A stretch of 16,043 nucleotides of DNA from NCBI GenBank assembly GCA_014376345.1, contig JACMRS010000162.1:1-16043 (forward strand). Reading direction: 5' to 3'. A program made the translations under genes and the position numbers. This DNA is from Bacteroidia bacterium (GTDB lineage: Bacteria; Bacteroidota; Bacteroidia; NS11-12g; UBA955). Shown here in pieces: positions 1 through 6,098 of the stretch; within the stretch, counting starts at the first letter, position 1; each line of letters begins with the position of its first letter. Below the pieces are notes generated by a model, which searched no databases, was not told the origin of the DNA, and worked only from the letters and a program-made list of their open reading frames with translations.

Positions 1-155
1 GCTCAAAATGACACCAATGACACAAACGACACAAATGGCAATAATCTTAAAACTTAATTGTATCGTGGGAGATTCTTCACTTCATTTCATTCTTGTGGAA
101 TACCGCAAATGAAATTACGCTCAAAATGACAAATCTTAAATCTCAAATCAGAAAT

Positions 156-200
156 CTCAAATCCTCAAAATCAGAAATCAAAAAATCAGAAATCAGCAAT
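156..200. repeat. AAATCAG-type repeat, copy 1
   Basis: First of three copies of a roughly 42-45 bp unit that begins near CTCAAATCCTC and ends in AAATCAGC. Each copy holds two AAATCAGAAATC-like halves. Copies 2 and 3 differ from it by a few substitutions and small indels. Confidence 0.75.
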
Positions 201-298
201 TCTTCACGAAGGTGGACACACTGCCGTGTGCCCATACAATTAATAAATTGTCAAATAAAAGAGACGCGTTAAAACGCTTCTCTACAAAATCACAAATT

Positions 299-340
299 CT
301 CAAATCCTCCAAATCAGAAATCAAAAAATCAGAAATCAGC
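299..340. repeat. AAATCAG-type repeat, copy 2
   Basis: Second copy of the unit at 156-200. It has CC where copy 1 has CA after the AAATCCT stretch, and is otherwise almost identical through AAATCAGC. Confidence 0.75.
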
Positions 341-362
341 CCCTACATTATCACAAATCACA

Positions 363-403
363 AAATCCTCCAAATCAGAAATCGAAAAATCAGAAATCAG
401 CAA
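363..403. repeat. AAATCAG-type repeat, copy 3
   Basis: Third copy, only 22 bp after copy 2, with an A-to-G change inside the central A run. It ends 8 bp before the promoter-like motif at 412. Confidence 0.75.
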
Positions 404-411
404 TCATTTCC

Positions 412-419
412 TATCTTTG
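412..419 (+). promoter_or_regulatory. Orphan TAnnTTTG -7 motif
   Basis: TATCTTTG is an exact match to the Bacteroidota -7 consensus TAnnTTTG. No TTG -33 element lies at the usual 17-23 bp upstream. No coding start follows closely; the next gene starts at 743, so a transcript from here would first cover the hairpin block at 501-590. It could be a chance match in AT-rich DNA. Confidence 0.3.
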
Positions 420-500
420 TAGCTGACAAGGTCGGGTTAACGTTTGAAAAATTTAACACTTATCAAATAACAGCTGAACCAAAGTAGAAAAACCAGGCTC

Positions 501-590
501 TGTAGTCCCGGCCCAGCCGGGATGAGCGTCGGCTTAGCCGATTCCGGTAGAAGGTTGCTTTATTGAGGAGGCTAAATCCTACCAATTCGG
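501..590. repeat. GC-rich tandem hairpin block
   Basis: This is a GC-rich island in AT-rich surroundings. A perfect 7-bp stem (TCCCGGC 506-512, GCCGGGA 516-522, loop CCA) is followed 6 bp later by a 5-bp stem (TCGGC 529-533, GCCGA 537-541, loop TTA). A longer-range pairing, GGTAG 546-550 with CTACC 579-583, could enclose the next stretch. The repeated GGC-NNN-GCC architecture resembles REP-type palindromic repeats, but a structured untranslated RNA downstream of the 412 motif is also possible. I do not recognise tmRNA, SRP RNA, RNase P RNA or a known riboswitch here. The remaining 591-690 stretch holds only a weak AAAAC/GTTTT hairpin (600-616) running into a T tract. Confidence 0.5.
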
Positions 591-690
591 GATTTTATCA
601 AAACCGGCCTTGTTTTTTAACCCTTTTCATCTCCAATTATCTCTTTTATCAGATTAAATTGCTGATGCTACTACTTAAATTGAAAATTTG

Positions 691-723
691 TTGTTTAAAT
701 ATTAAAATCAAGACTTAATATTG
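691..723 (+). promoter_or_regulatory. Promoter candidate for the bS31-like gene
   Basis: TTG at 691-693, a 22-bp spacer and TAATATTG at 716-723 (one mismatch to TAnnTTTG) fit Bacteroidota promoter geometry. Transcription would begin about 14 nt before the ATG at 743. Confidence 0.4.
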
Positions 724-742
724 CAGCACTAAATTTAAAATC

Positions 743-979
743 ATGGGAAGAGGAGATAAAAAAACCAAAAAAGGAAAACAAACTATGGGTAGCTACGGTG
801 TTAGCCGTCCAAGTCCGTCTAAAGTAAGAAAAGCAGTAGCAGAGGCTGAAAAAGCAGCTCCGAAAAAAGCAGCAGCTCCTAAAAAGGAAAAAGCGGCAGC
901 TTCTGATTCAGCAGCACCAAAGAAAGCAGCAGCTCCTAAAAAAGCAGCAGCTCCTAAAAAAGATAAAGATCAGGGATAA
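743..979 (+). CDS. bS31/THX-like ribosomal protein with extended K/A/P tail
   Basis: This 78-residue, strongly basic protein opens with MGRGDKKTKKGK and then GSYGVSRP at residues 17-24. That pattern matches the small 30S protein THX (bS31) family, whose members in Bacteroidota begin in a similar G-x-GDKK-x-x-GK...GSYG way. The known protein sits near the head of the small subunit and stabilises 16S rRNA. The core is complete by about residue 30. The remaining ~48 residues are a low-complexity tail of repeated AAPKK units, reminiscent of histone H1 or HU-type basic tails. The start at 743 is the only ATG giving the MGRGDKK terminus. Its stop overlaps the convergent pdxH stop by 10 bp. The family call is fairly secure from the N-terminus. 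A DNA- or RNA-binding basic protein that has borrowed the THX motif is the alternative. Confidence 0.72.
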   Translation: MGRGDKKTKKGKQTMGSYGVSRPSPSKVRKAVAEAEKAAPKKAAAPKKEKAAASDSAAPKKAAAPKKAAAPKKDKDQG

Positions 980-1614
980 AGCCTTCCGGTTTTCCAGGCT
1001 CCGCTTTTCTGCAGATTGTATTGCAATCTGTCATGAAGGCGGCTAGCCCGGCCTTGCCAGAATTCTATCATTTCGGGTTTTACTAAATAACCTCCCCATT
1101 CTTTGGGGCGCTCAATTTTATTGTGAGTGTAATATAATCTTAACCTCTCCATTCTTAACTCAAGCTCTTGCCTCGATTCAAGTGGTTTGCTTTGATCTGA
1201 TATGATTGCTGCAATCTGACTGTCGGTAGGCCTTTTATAAAAATAAGCATCACTTTCTTCCTGAGAAATCTTCTCTGCAATACCTTCTATTCTAACCTGC
1301 CTCTGTAATTCTAACCAGCAAAAATTCATCGCTACCCAAGGATTTTTAGAAATTTCATCACCTTTATGACTGTCGTAATTAGTAAAGAAAATAAACCCTT
1401 GCTCACTAACAGATTTCAGCAAAACAACTCTTGATGAGGGTTTGCCTTTCTTGTCGGCAGTTGATAATGTAAATGCATTCGGTTCTAAAACTTCACTTTT
1501 AACTGCTTCCTTAAACCATTTTTCAAACTGATCAATCGGCGATGCTTGAACTTCATGCTCAGATAATGTCTTTAATTCGTAATTCTTCCTCAGGTTTTCT
1601 AATGATAATGCCAT
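970..1614 (-). CDS. pdxH: Pyridoxamine/pyridoxine 5'-phosphate oxidase
   Basis: The 214-residue product is the FMN-dependent oxidase that converts pyridoxine or pyridoxamine 5'-phosphate to pyridoxal 5'-phosphate, in the cytoplasm. The family landmarks are in order: an N-terminal helix region with LRKNYE, the substrate/FMN segment SSRVVLLKS around residues 60-68, the FFTNYDSHKG strand around 76-85, QVRIEG near 105-110, FYKRPTDSQI near 124-133, and the C-terminal block EWGGYLVKP...FWQGRASRLHDR...W...RLYP. The RLHDR residues bind the PLP phosphate/pyridine in characterised homologues. The length matches the usual 210-220 residues, so the gene is intact. It lies 24 bp downstream of the GT2 gene on the same strand and probably shares its transcript. 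Its stop overlaps the bS31-like stop from the other strand. Confidence 0.95.
   Translation of the reverse strand: MALSLENLRKNYELKTLSEHEVQASPIDQFEKWFKEAVKSEVLEPNAFTLSTADKKGKPSSRVVLLKSVSEQGFIFFTNYDSHKGDEISKNPWVAMNFCWLELQRQVRIEGIAEKISQEESDAYFYKRPTDSQIAAIISDQSKPLESRQELELRMERLRLYYTHNKIERPKEWGGYLVKPEMIEFWQGRASRLHDRLQYNLQKSGAWKTGRLYP
980..1008 (+). terminator. Possible terminator of the bS31-like gene
   Basis: AGCCT (980-984) pairs with AGGCT (996-1000). An inner GG/CC pair closes a TTTT loop, with three bulged bases (TCC) on the left arm. A short T run (1005-1008) follows. It starts right after the stop codon and lies inside the 3' end of convergent pdxH. The stem is imperfect. Confidence 0.3.
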
Positions 1615-1638
1615 CTTAATTTACTCTTAATTTACTCT

Positions 1639-2385
1639 TTAATTTATACTTTTATTTATTGAGGGCTTACTAAACATACTTTTCAACTTCAATTCTATCA
1701 CTCCAAAAAATGCTTCCCTGAATATTTTTTTACTCATTTTTGAAGTTCCCAATGTTCTGTCTGTAAATATAATTGGTACTTCTGTCAGCCTCAGTCCAAA
1801 CTTCCAGGCTTTAAACTTCATTTCTATCTGAAAAGCATATCCTTTGAATTTAATTTTATCAAGATCAAATGTTTCGAGCGCTTTTCTTGTGTAACAAACA
1901 AATCCTGCGGTTGCATCGCGAATGCTCATGCCTGTAATAAAACGCACGTAAGCCGAAGCATAATAACTCATGATTACACGACTCATAGGCCAGTTTACAA
2001 CATTAACTCCTGTAACATATCTCGACCCGATTGCAACATCTGCTTTGTCATCTTTGCATGCATTGTACAATTTCACAAGGTCATCGGGATTGTGGGAAAA
2101 GTCTGCGTCCATCTCAAAAATGTAGTCGTATTTTTTTTCAATACACCATCTGAAACCAGCAATATAAGCCGTACCTAAACCGTTTTTACCGGGTCTTTGC
2201 AACAGGTGAAGTCTTTCTGAATGCTTAGATTGAAAGCTTTTTACAATATCTGCAGTGCCATCGGGCGAATTGTCATCGACAATAAGAATATGGAATACAG
2301 GATCAAGAGAAATAACTTTGAGGATAATCTCCGCAATGTTCTCCTTTTCATTGTAAGTTGGAATAATAACGATTCTGTTGCTCAA
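1639..2385 (-). CDS. Polyprenol-phosphate mannosyltransferase-like GT2 glycosyltransferase
   Basis: This 248-residue GT-A fold enzyme of family GT2, DPM1-like, transfers a sugar (typically mannose from GDP-mannose) to a polyprenyl phosphate at the inner membrane face. Motifs in order are VIIPTYNE (6-13), the nucleotide-binding IVDDNSPDGT (35-44), GLGTAY (69-74), the metal-binding D93-x-D95 in MDADFSH, the DATAGF acceptor-site segment, and a late RTLGTSKMS stretch. No C-terminal GtrA-like or transmembrane domain is present, so it is the soluble single-domain form. The start is TTG: an in-frame TAA lies two codons upstream, no ATG precedes the core motif, and TTG puts VIIPTYNE at residue 6 as usual. 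The sugar donor is inferred; glucosyl transfer is possible. The gmhB-like gene diverges 56 bp away. Confidence 0.88.
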   Translation of the reverse strand: MSNRIVIIPTYNEKENIAEIILKVISLDPVFHILIVDDNSPDGTADIVKSFQSKHSERLHLLQRPGKNGLGTAYIAGFRWCIEKKYDYIFEMDADFSHNPDDLVKLYNACKDDKADVAIGSRYVTGVNVVNWPMSRVIMSYYASAYVRFITGMSIRDATAGFVCYTRKALETFDLDKIKFKGYAFQIEMKFKAWKFGLRLTEVPIIFTDRTLGTSKMSKKIFREAFFGVIELKLKSMFSKPSINKSIN

Positions 2386-2441
2386 GTTTTAATAAATAAG
2401 TCCACGAATTTAGCGATTTTTGAAAACTCTTGGACACAATT

Positions 2442-2921
2442 ATGGATAAAGCGGTATTTTTCGACAGGGATGGGGTTTTAAACCGTGAAATAGGCGACTA
2501 TGTTTGCAAACCTGAAGACTTTGAAATTCTTCCGGATGCGGTTGAAACAATGAAGGATGCAATGGACCTTGGGTACAAGATATTTGTAATTACAAATCAG
2601 GGAGGCATTGGTAAACGACTTTACACAAAAGAGATCTTAAAACAAATACATGCCATACTTATTGAAGCCTGCAATAAACAAGGCGTTGTTATTACAGAAA
2701 TATTTTATTGCCCGCACCATCCTGTAAGAAGCAATTGTATTTGCAGGAAACCAAATTCGCTGATGTTAGAAAAAGCGCTGGCAAAATACAATATCGATCC
2801 TGCATTATCCTGGATGATTGGCGATACCGGCAGAGACATGGAAGCTGCAGCGGCAGCAGGAGTGAGAGGGTATCTTATTAATCCCAACTCTTTGAAACAT
2901 GAATTTCTGAAAATGCTTTAA
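2442..2921 (+). CDS. gmhB: D,D-heptose 1,7-bisphosphate phosphatase-like HAD enzyme
   Basis: This 159-residue HAD-superfamily phosphatase is of the GmhB/HisB-N type. The catalytic DxD is D8 and D10 in FFDRDGVLN, with D8 the expected nucleophile and D10 the acid/base. TNQGG forms HAD motif II. The zinc loop carries a CPHHP...CICRKP pattern, the Cys/His set typical of GmhB. IGDTGRDMEAA supplies the motif III/IV Asp residues. GmhB removes the 7-phosphate of heptose bisphosphate during ADP-heptose synthesis for LPS or S-layer glycans. In Bacteroidota the physiological substrate may differ, and no other heptose gene lies in the window. I chose the ATG at 2442 rather than an in-frame TTG 12 bp upstream, because it places DRDG close to the N-terminus as in relatives. 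It diverges from the GT2 gene. Confidence 0.85.
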   Translation: MDKAVFFDRDGVLNREIGDYVCKPEDFEILPDAVETMKDAMDLGYKIFVITNQGGIGKRLYTKEILKQIHAILIEACNKQGVVITEIFYCPHHPVRSNCICRKPNSLMLEKALAKYNIDPALSWMIGDTGRDMEAAAAAGVRGYLINPNSLKHEFLKML

Positions 2922-2955
2922 TCGTTTTTTATCGGGTACTTTATTTTCAAAATGA

Positions 2956-2963
2956 TACATTTG
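2956..2963 (+). promoter_or_regulatory. TAnnTTTG motif four bases before the HD gene
   Basis: TACATTTG matches the Bacteroidota -7 consensus exactly, with only 4 nt between it and the ATG at 2968. No TTG -33 element stands out upstream. If it is used, the transcript would start at or almost at the start codon. Confidence 0.4.
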
Positions 2964-2967
2964 CGGA

Positions 2968-4179
2968 ATGAATAAAAAGAAGATCGTTAACGACCCTGTC
3001 TACGGGTTTATAACTATCCCCGGTGATTTTCTTTTCGACCTGCTCGAGCACCGTTATTTTCAAAGATTGCGCCGCATCAGACAACTCGGACTGTCAGATT
3101 ATGTTTATCCGGGAGCGGTTCATACCAGATTTCACCATGCTTTGGGTGCAATGCACCTTACTTGTAAGGCGATTGAGGTTCTGAGGCAAAAAGGAATTGA
3201 AATCACAGGTGCTGAAGCTGAAGCAGTTTCTGCTGCCATACTTTTACATGATATTGGTCACGGTCCATTCAGTCATACTCTCGAACACAGCATTTTCAGA
3301 GGCGTTCCGCATGAACAGCTTTCTCAGCTTTTTATGGAAAAACTGAATAAGGAATTCAAAGGAAAGCTGGATCTGACACTCAAAATATTTCAGAATAAAT
3401 ACAAGAAAAAATTCCTGCACCAATTGATTTCCAGTCAGCTCGATATGGACCGACTGGATTATTTAAGCAGAGACAGCTTTTTTACCGGTGTTTCTGAAGG
3501 TATCGTAGCTTCTGAAAGGATTATTAACATGCTTTATGTTGCCAAAGGTGAACTGGTAATTGAAGAAAAAGGTATTTATTCAATCGAGAAATTTATAATT
3601 GCCCGAAGGCTGATGTACTGGCAGGTTTATCTGCATAAAACTGTTATTGCTTCTGAGGTTCTTCTTACAGCTATATTAAAAAGAGCTAAAGAAATTGCCA
3701 TGTCGGGTGGTGAATTGTTTACAACGCCTGCACTTGGATTTTTCCTTGAAAACGATCTTACTTCAGATAAAATATCCTGGTCTATTCTTGAAACTTTCAG
3801 TAAGCTGGATGACAGTGATGTTTGGGCATCGGTGAAGGCCTGGCAAGATCATGAAGACAGAATTCTTTCATTATTGAGCAAAAATCTTATTGACAGGAAA
3901 TTATCTAAAATGATGCTTTCTGATAAACCTTTCTCAAAAGCACAATTAAAACAATGCAGAGAAAGTACCATTAAAGCGCTTAAGTTAAGTGAAAAGGAAG
4001 CTGATTTCTTTGTTCATACAGGTTCTGTAGAAAACAATGCCTATAAAATGGAAGGAATCAGAATCAATGTCATTAAAAAAGATGGCACTGTTGTGGATGT
4101 CGCTAAGGCTTCAGATAATTATAACCTTACTGCTCTCGAAAAGACTGTTAAAAAGTACTATATCAGCTACTACAGGTAA
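2968..4179 (+). CDS. HD-domain phosphohydrolase (dGTPase-like)
   Basis: This 403-residue protein belongs to the HD superfamily (the YdhJ/YwfO-like COG1078 group). The N-terminus NDPVYGFITIP is characteristic of the family. Metal ligands are visible as H57 in RFHHALG, the H94-D95 doublet in LLHDIGHGPFSH, and a later Asp in the QLDMDRLDYLSRD motif near residue 160. The group includes dNTP triphosphohydrolases and other nucleotide phosphohydrolases, but this protein's substrate cannot be read from sequence. There is no signal peptide or membrane segment. It starts 46 bp after the gmhB-like gene and ends 93 bp before rseP. In other Bacteroidota I recall this gene near lipid A genes such as lpxD, which are absent here. 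The family call is sure; the substrate is unknown. Confidence 0.9.
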   Translation: MNKKKIVNDPVYGFITIPGDFLFDLLEHRYFQRLRRIRQLGLSDYVYPGAVHTRFHHALGAMHLTCKAIEVLRQKGIEITGAEAEAVSAAILLHDIGHGPFSHTLEHSIFRGVPHEQLSQLFMEKLNKEFKGKLDLTLKIFQNKYKKKFLHQLISSQLDMDRLDYLSRDSFFTGVSEGIVASERIINMLYVAKGELVIEEKGIYSIEKFIIARRLMYWQVYLHKTVIASEVLLTAILKRAKEIAMSGGELFTTPALGFFLENDLTSDKISWSILETFSKLDDSDVWASVKAWQDHEDRILSLLSKNLIDRKLSKMMLSDKPFSKAQLKQCRESTIKALKLSEKEADFFVHTGSVENNAYKMEGIRINVIKKDGTVVDVAKASDNYNLTALEKTVKKYYISYYR

Positions 4180-4239
4180 CTTGATCGGGTATTAGTACAT
4201 GATTATCAATTGGCATTATTATCTTATCTTTTTTAATGG

Positions 4240-4247
4240 TACTTTTG
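4240..4247 (+). promoter_or_regulatory. -7 promoter element before rseP
   Basis: TACTTTTG matches TAnnTTTG exactly and ends 25 bp before the rseP ATG, giving a short leader. The nearest TTG upstream (4210-4212) is 27 bp away, longer than the usual 17-23 bp, so the -33 part is uncertain. Confidence 0.45.
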
Positions 4248-4272
4248 CACCCTAAATTTTATTGATCTGTAA

Positions 4273-5598
4273 ATGGGAGTTTTAATAATGATAGGACAGT
4301 TAATTCTGTGCCTTGCTATACTGGTTTCTCTTCACGAGATGGGCCACTTTCTTGCTGCGAGAGCATTTGGAATTAAAGTAGAAAAATTTTATTTGTTTTT
4401 TGATGCCTGGGGTTTTAAACTTTTCAGCTTTAAAAAAGGCGATACTGAATACGGAATAGGCTGGCTTCCACTTGGTGGCTACGTGAAAATTTCCGGTATG
4501 ATAGACGAAAGTCTGGATAAGGAACAAATGGGTAAACCACCTGAACCTTGGGAATTCAGAAGCAAACCGGCCTGGCAAAGACTTATTGTAATGCTTGGTG
4601 GTGTTACTGTCAATCTGATTCTTGGTATATTTATTTATTCAATGATGCTTTTTCATTATGGTGAAAGTTATTTGCCAATGAAAGCTGTAAATGATAAAGG
4701 TGGAATCAATGCACTTGAAATGGGCAGAAGTGCTGGATTTAAAACAGGTGATAAAATAATTGCAGTCAATGATGTTCCGATTATTAATTATTCGGAAATA
4801 CTGTCAGCTGCGATCATGAAGGACAATTCTACCGTTCAGATTAACAGGAATGGCAAAGATTCTGTGATAAAACTACCTACAGATTTTGCGGATCAGTTTC
4901 TTGAAAGACAAAGCTTTATTGAACCAAGAATTTATGTTGAAGTAGATAGTATTGTTCCCGGTATGCCAGCTGAAAAAGCCGGACTTAAGAAACAAGACAG
5001 AATAGTTTCAATCGACAGTATTCCTGTGATGTATCACGATGAAATAGGACCTCTTTTAAAAGAAAGAAAGTCAAAAACTTTCCCAATAACTGTTGTAAGA
5101 AACAATGCGCCATTAACCATGATGGTGACACTTGACACCAGCGGAAAACTTGGTTTCAATAACAATATTTTAGCTACTTACGAAAAAGATGAAGTTAAAT
5201 TAACTTATGGATTAGGTGCTGCATTTAGTCGTGGTACTGTTAAGTCATTTACAACTCTTAGCGATCAGGCTAAAGGATTTGGTAAAATATTTAAAGGTAA
5301 AATTAAAGCCAAAAACGCTGTATCCGGTCCGATTGGTTTAACTAAAAGATTTGGACCAACCTGGGACTGGCAGAATTTCTGGTTCTGGACTTGTATCTTG
5401 TCTTTGGTACTTGCCTTTATGAATTTACTTCCAATTCCTGCTTTAGATGGCGGACACGTAGTGTTTCTTCTTATTGAAATGGTAACAGGAAAACCAGTTA
5501 GCGAAAAAGTAATGACAGTGGCACAAGTTGTTGGTATGGTGCTGGTTGGATTGCTGATGGTGTTTGCATTTGGCAACGATATCAGGAAGCTGCTTTAA
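4273..5598 (+). CDS. rseP: RseP-type site-2 intramembrane metalloprotease
   Basis: This 441-residue inner-membrane zinc protease (peptidase M50B) cuts transmembrane segments of anti-sigma factors and leftover signal peptides. The first membrane helix carries the zinc site H21-E22-x-x-H25 in SLHEMGH. The PLGGYVKISGM beta-hairpin follows near residues 76-86 and a second helix at about 108-126. Two tandem PDZ-like domains cover roughly 130-200 and 215-295, with GFKTGDKIIAVN and GLKKQDRIVSID as their carboxylate-binding loops. A helix with PALDGG near 388-394 gives the third zinc ligand (D392), and a last helix is followed by the short tail. This is the double-PDZ layout of E. coli RseP. The ATG at 4273 has another ATG five codons in; the longer form is kept as the first available. 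hscB follows after 11 bp. Confidence 0.95.
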   Translation: MGVLIMIGQLILCLAILVSLHEMGHFLAARAFGIKVEKFYLFFDAWGFKLFSFKKGDTEYGIGWLPLGGYVKISGMIDESLDKEQMGKPPEPWEFRSKPAWQRLIVMLGGVTVNLILGIFIYSMMLFHYGESYLPMKAVNDKGGINALEMGRSAGFKTGDKIIAVNDVPIINYSEILSAAIMKDNSTVQINRNGKDSVIKLPTDFADQFLERQSFIEPRIYVEVDSIVPGMPAEKAGLKKQDRIVSIDSIPVMYHDEIGPLLKERKSKTFPITVVRNNAPLTMMVTLDTSGKLGFNNNILATYEKDEVKLTYGLGAAFSRGTVKSFTTLSDQAKGFGKIFKGKIKAKNAVSGPIGLTKRFGPTWDWQNFWFWTCILSLVLAFMNLLPIPALDGGHVVFLLIEMVTGKPVSEKVMTVAQVVGMVLVGLLMVFAFGNDIRKLL

Positions 5599-5609
5599 GC
5601 TTATTGATT

Positions 5610-6098
5610 ATGCCGGATACTTCCGATTATTTTTCGTTTTATAATTTACCTCAGGGTTTTTTTCCTGACGAAAAACTAGTGCGTGAAGGATTTATAAATT
5701 ACAGCAGAAAATTTCACCCCGACTTTTTTGTCGATGATGAAGTTGCACAAAAAGAAGCTCTTGAAATTTCTTCTTACAACAACAAAGCTTACAATACACT
5801 GAAAGATTTTAATCTGTTAGTGCCATATTTGCTTGGGTTGAAAAGTGTTGAGATTTCTAATGAAAAGCTTCCAGCAGATTTTTTAATGGACATGATGGAT
5901 TTGAACGAACAACTTTCTGATCTTGAATCCGGTTCAGAAATTAGTAGCGAGAAAGAAAATCTGGCCAATGAAATTGCCGGTATCAGAGAAGAAATTATCC
6001 AATCTTTGAAAAGCGCTGCAATAGCTGATAATCTCGAAGAAGTTAAAGGTTCGTGGTTGAAGTTGAAATACCTTCAAAGGTTAACTGAAAGACTTTAA
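5610..6098 (+). CDS. hscB: HscB-like J-domain co-chaperone
   Basis: This 162-residue protein has an N-terminal J-domain (about residues 5-70) with the diagnostic HPD tripeptide in KFHPDFF and the opening YFSFYNLP, followed by an HscB C-terminal helical domain (about 80-160) with LPADFLMDMMDLNEQL and WLKLKYLQRL. HscB recruits the Fe-S scaffold IscU to the HscA Hsp70 and stimulates its ATPase. E. coli HscB is similar in length (171). I take the ATG at 5610; a TTG two codons earlier would add two residues. It sits 11 bp behind rseP, and no iscU, hscA or fdx gene is nearby, so it is an orphan relative to the usual isc cluster. Its stop overlaps that of the convergent lipoprotein gene. Confidence 0.88.
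   Translation: MPDTSDYFSFYNLPQGFFPDEKLVREGFINYSRKFHPDFFVDDEVAQKEALEISSYNNKAYNTLKDFNLLVPYLLGLKSVEISNEKLPADFLMDMMDLNEQLSDLESGSEISSEKENLANEIAGIREEIIQSLKSAAIADNLEEVKGSWLKLKYLQRLTERL

Larger units (their letters stand above)
1..403. repeat. Degenerate intergenic repeat mosaic
   Basis: No gene is visible here. The 12-mer GCTCAAAATGAC occurs exactly at 1-12 and 119-130, so the window opens inside one copy of an element whose second copy spans about 70-130 and contains an 8-bp inverted repeat (84-91 with 108-115). An AAATCAG-rich unit follows in three near-identical copies (156-200, 299-340, 363-403), each with two AAATCAGAAATC-like halves. Between them lie two imperfect hairpins, 213-234 (CACAC/GTGTG core) and 260-283 (AGAGA and GCGTT arms with one mismatch). 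The mixture looks like decayed dispersed palindromic and short-sequence repeats of the kind found between bacterial genes. Whether these units recur elsewhere in the genome cannot be seen from this window. Confidence 0.7.

Noticed and set aside
156..403. CRISPR array from the AAATCAG repeats
   Set aside because: The units are low-complexity and irregularly spaced, there are no uniform spacers, and no cas genes are nearby.
212..487. Plus-strand 91-codon ORF in the left intergenic region
   Set aside because: It is a translation of the AAATCAG repeats (repeated KSE-type residues) with no protein-like pattern and no promoter or RBS support.
600..618. Intrinsic terminator at an AAAAC/GTTTT stem
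   Set aside because: The five-pair stem is mostly A-T, so it is too weak to list on its own; mentioned only as a possible end of the candidate RNA.
1012..1030. CAGATTG/CAATCTG hairpin downstream of the bS31-like gene as a terminator
   Set aside because: It lies wholly inside pdxH codons, has no following T tract, and is likely a coincidence of the LQYNLQ codons.
4300..4578. Minus-strand ORF opposite rseP
   Set aside because: It is antisense to the rseP zinc-site region and shows no independent protein features.
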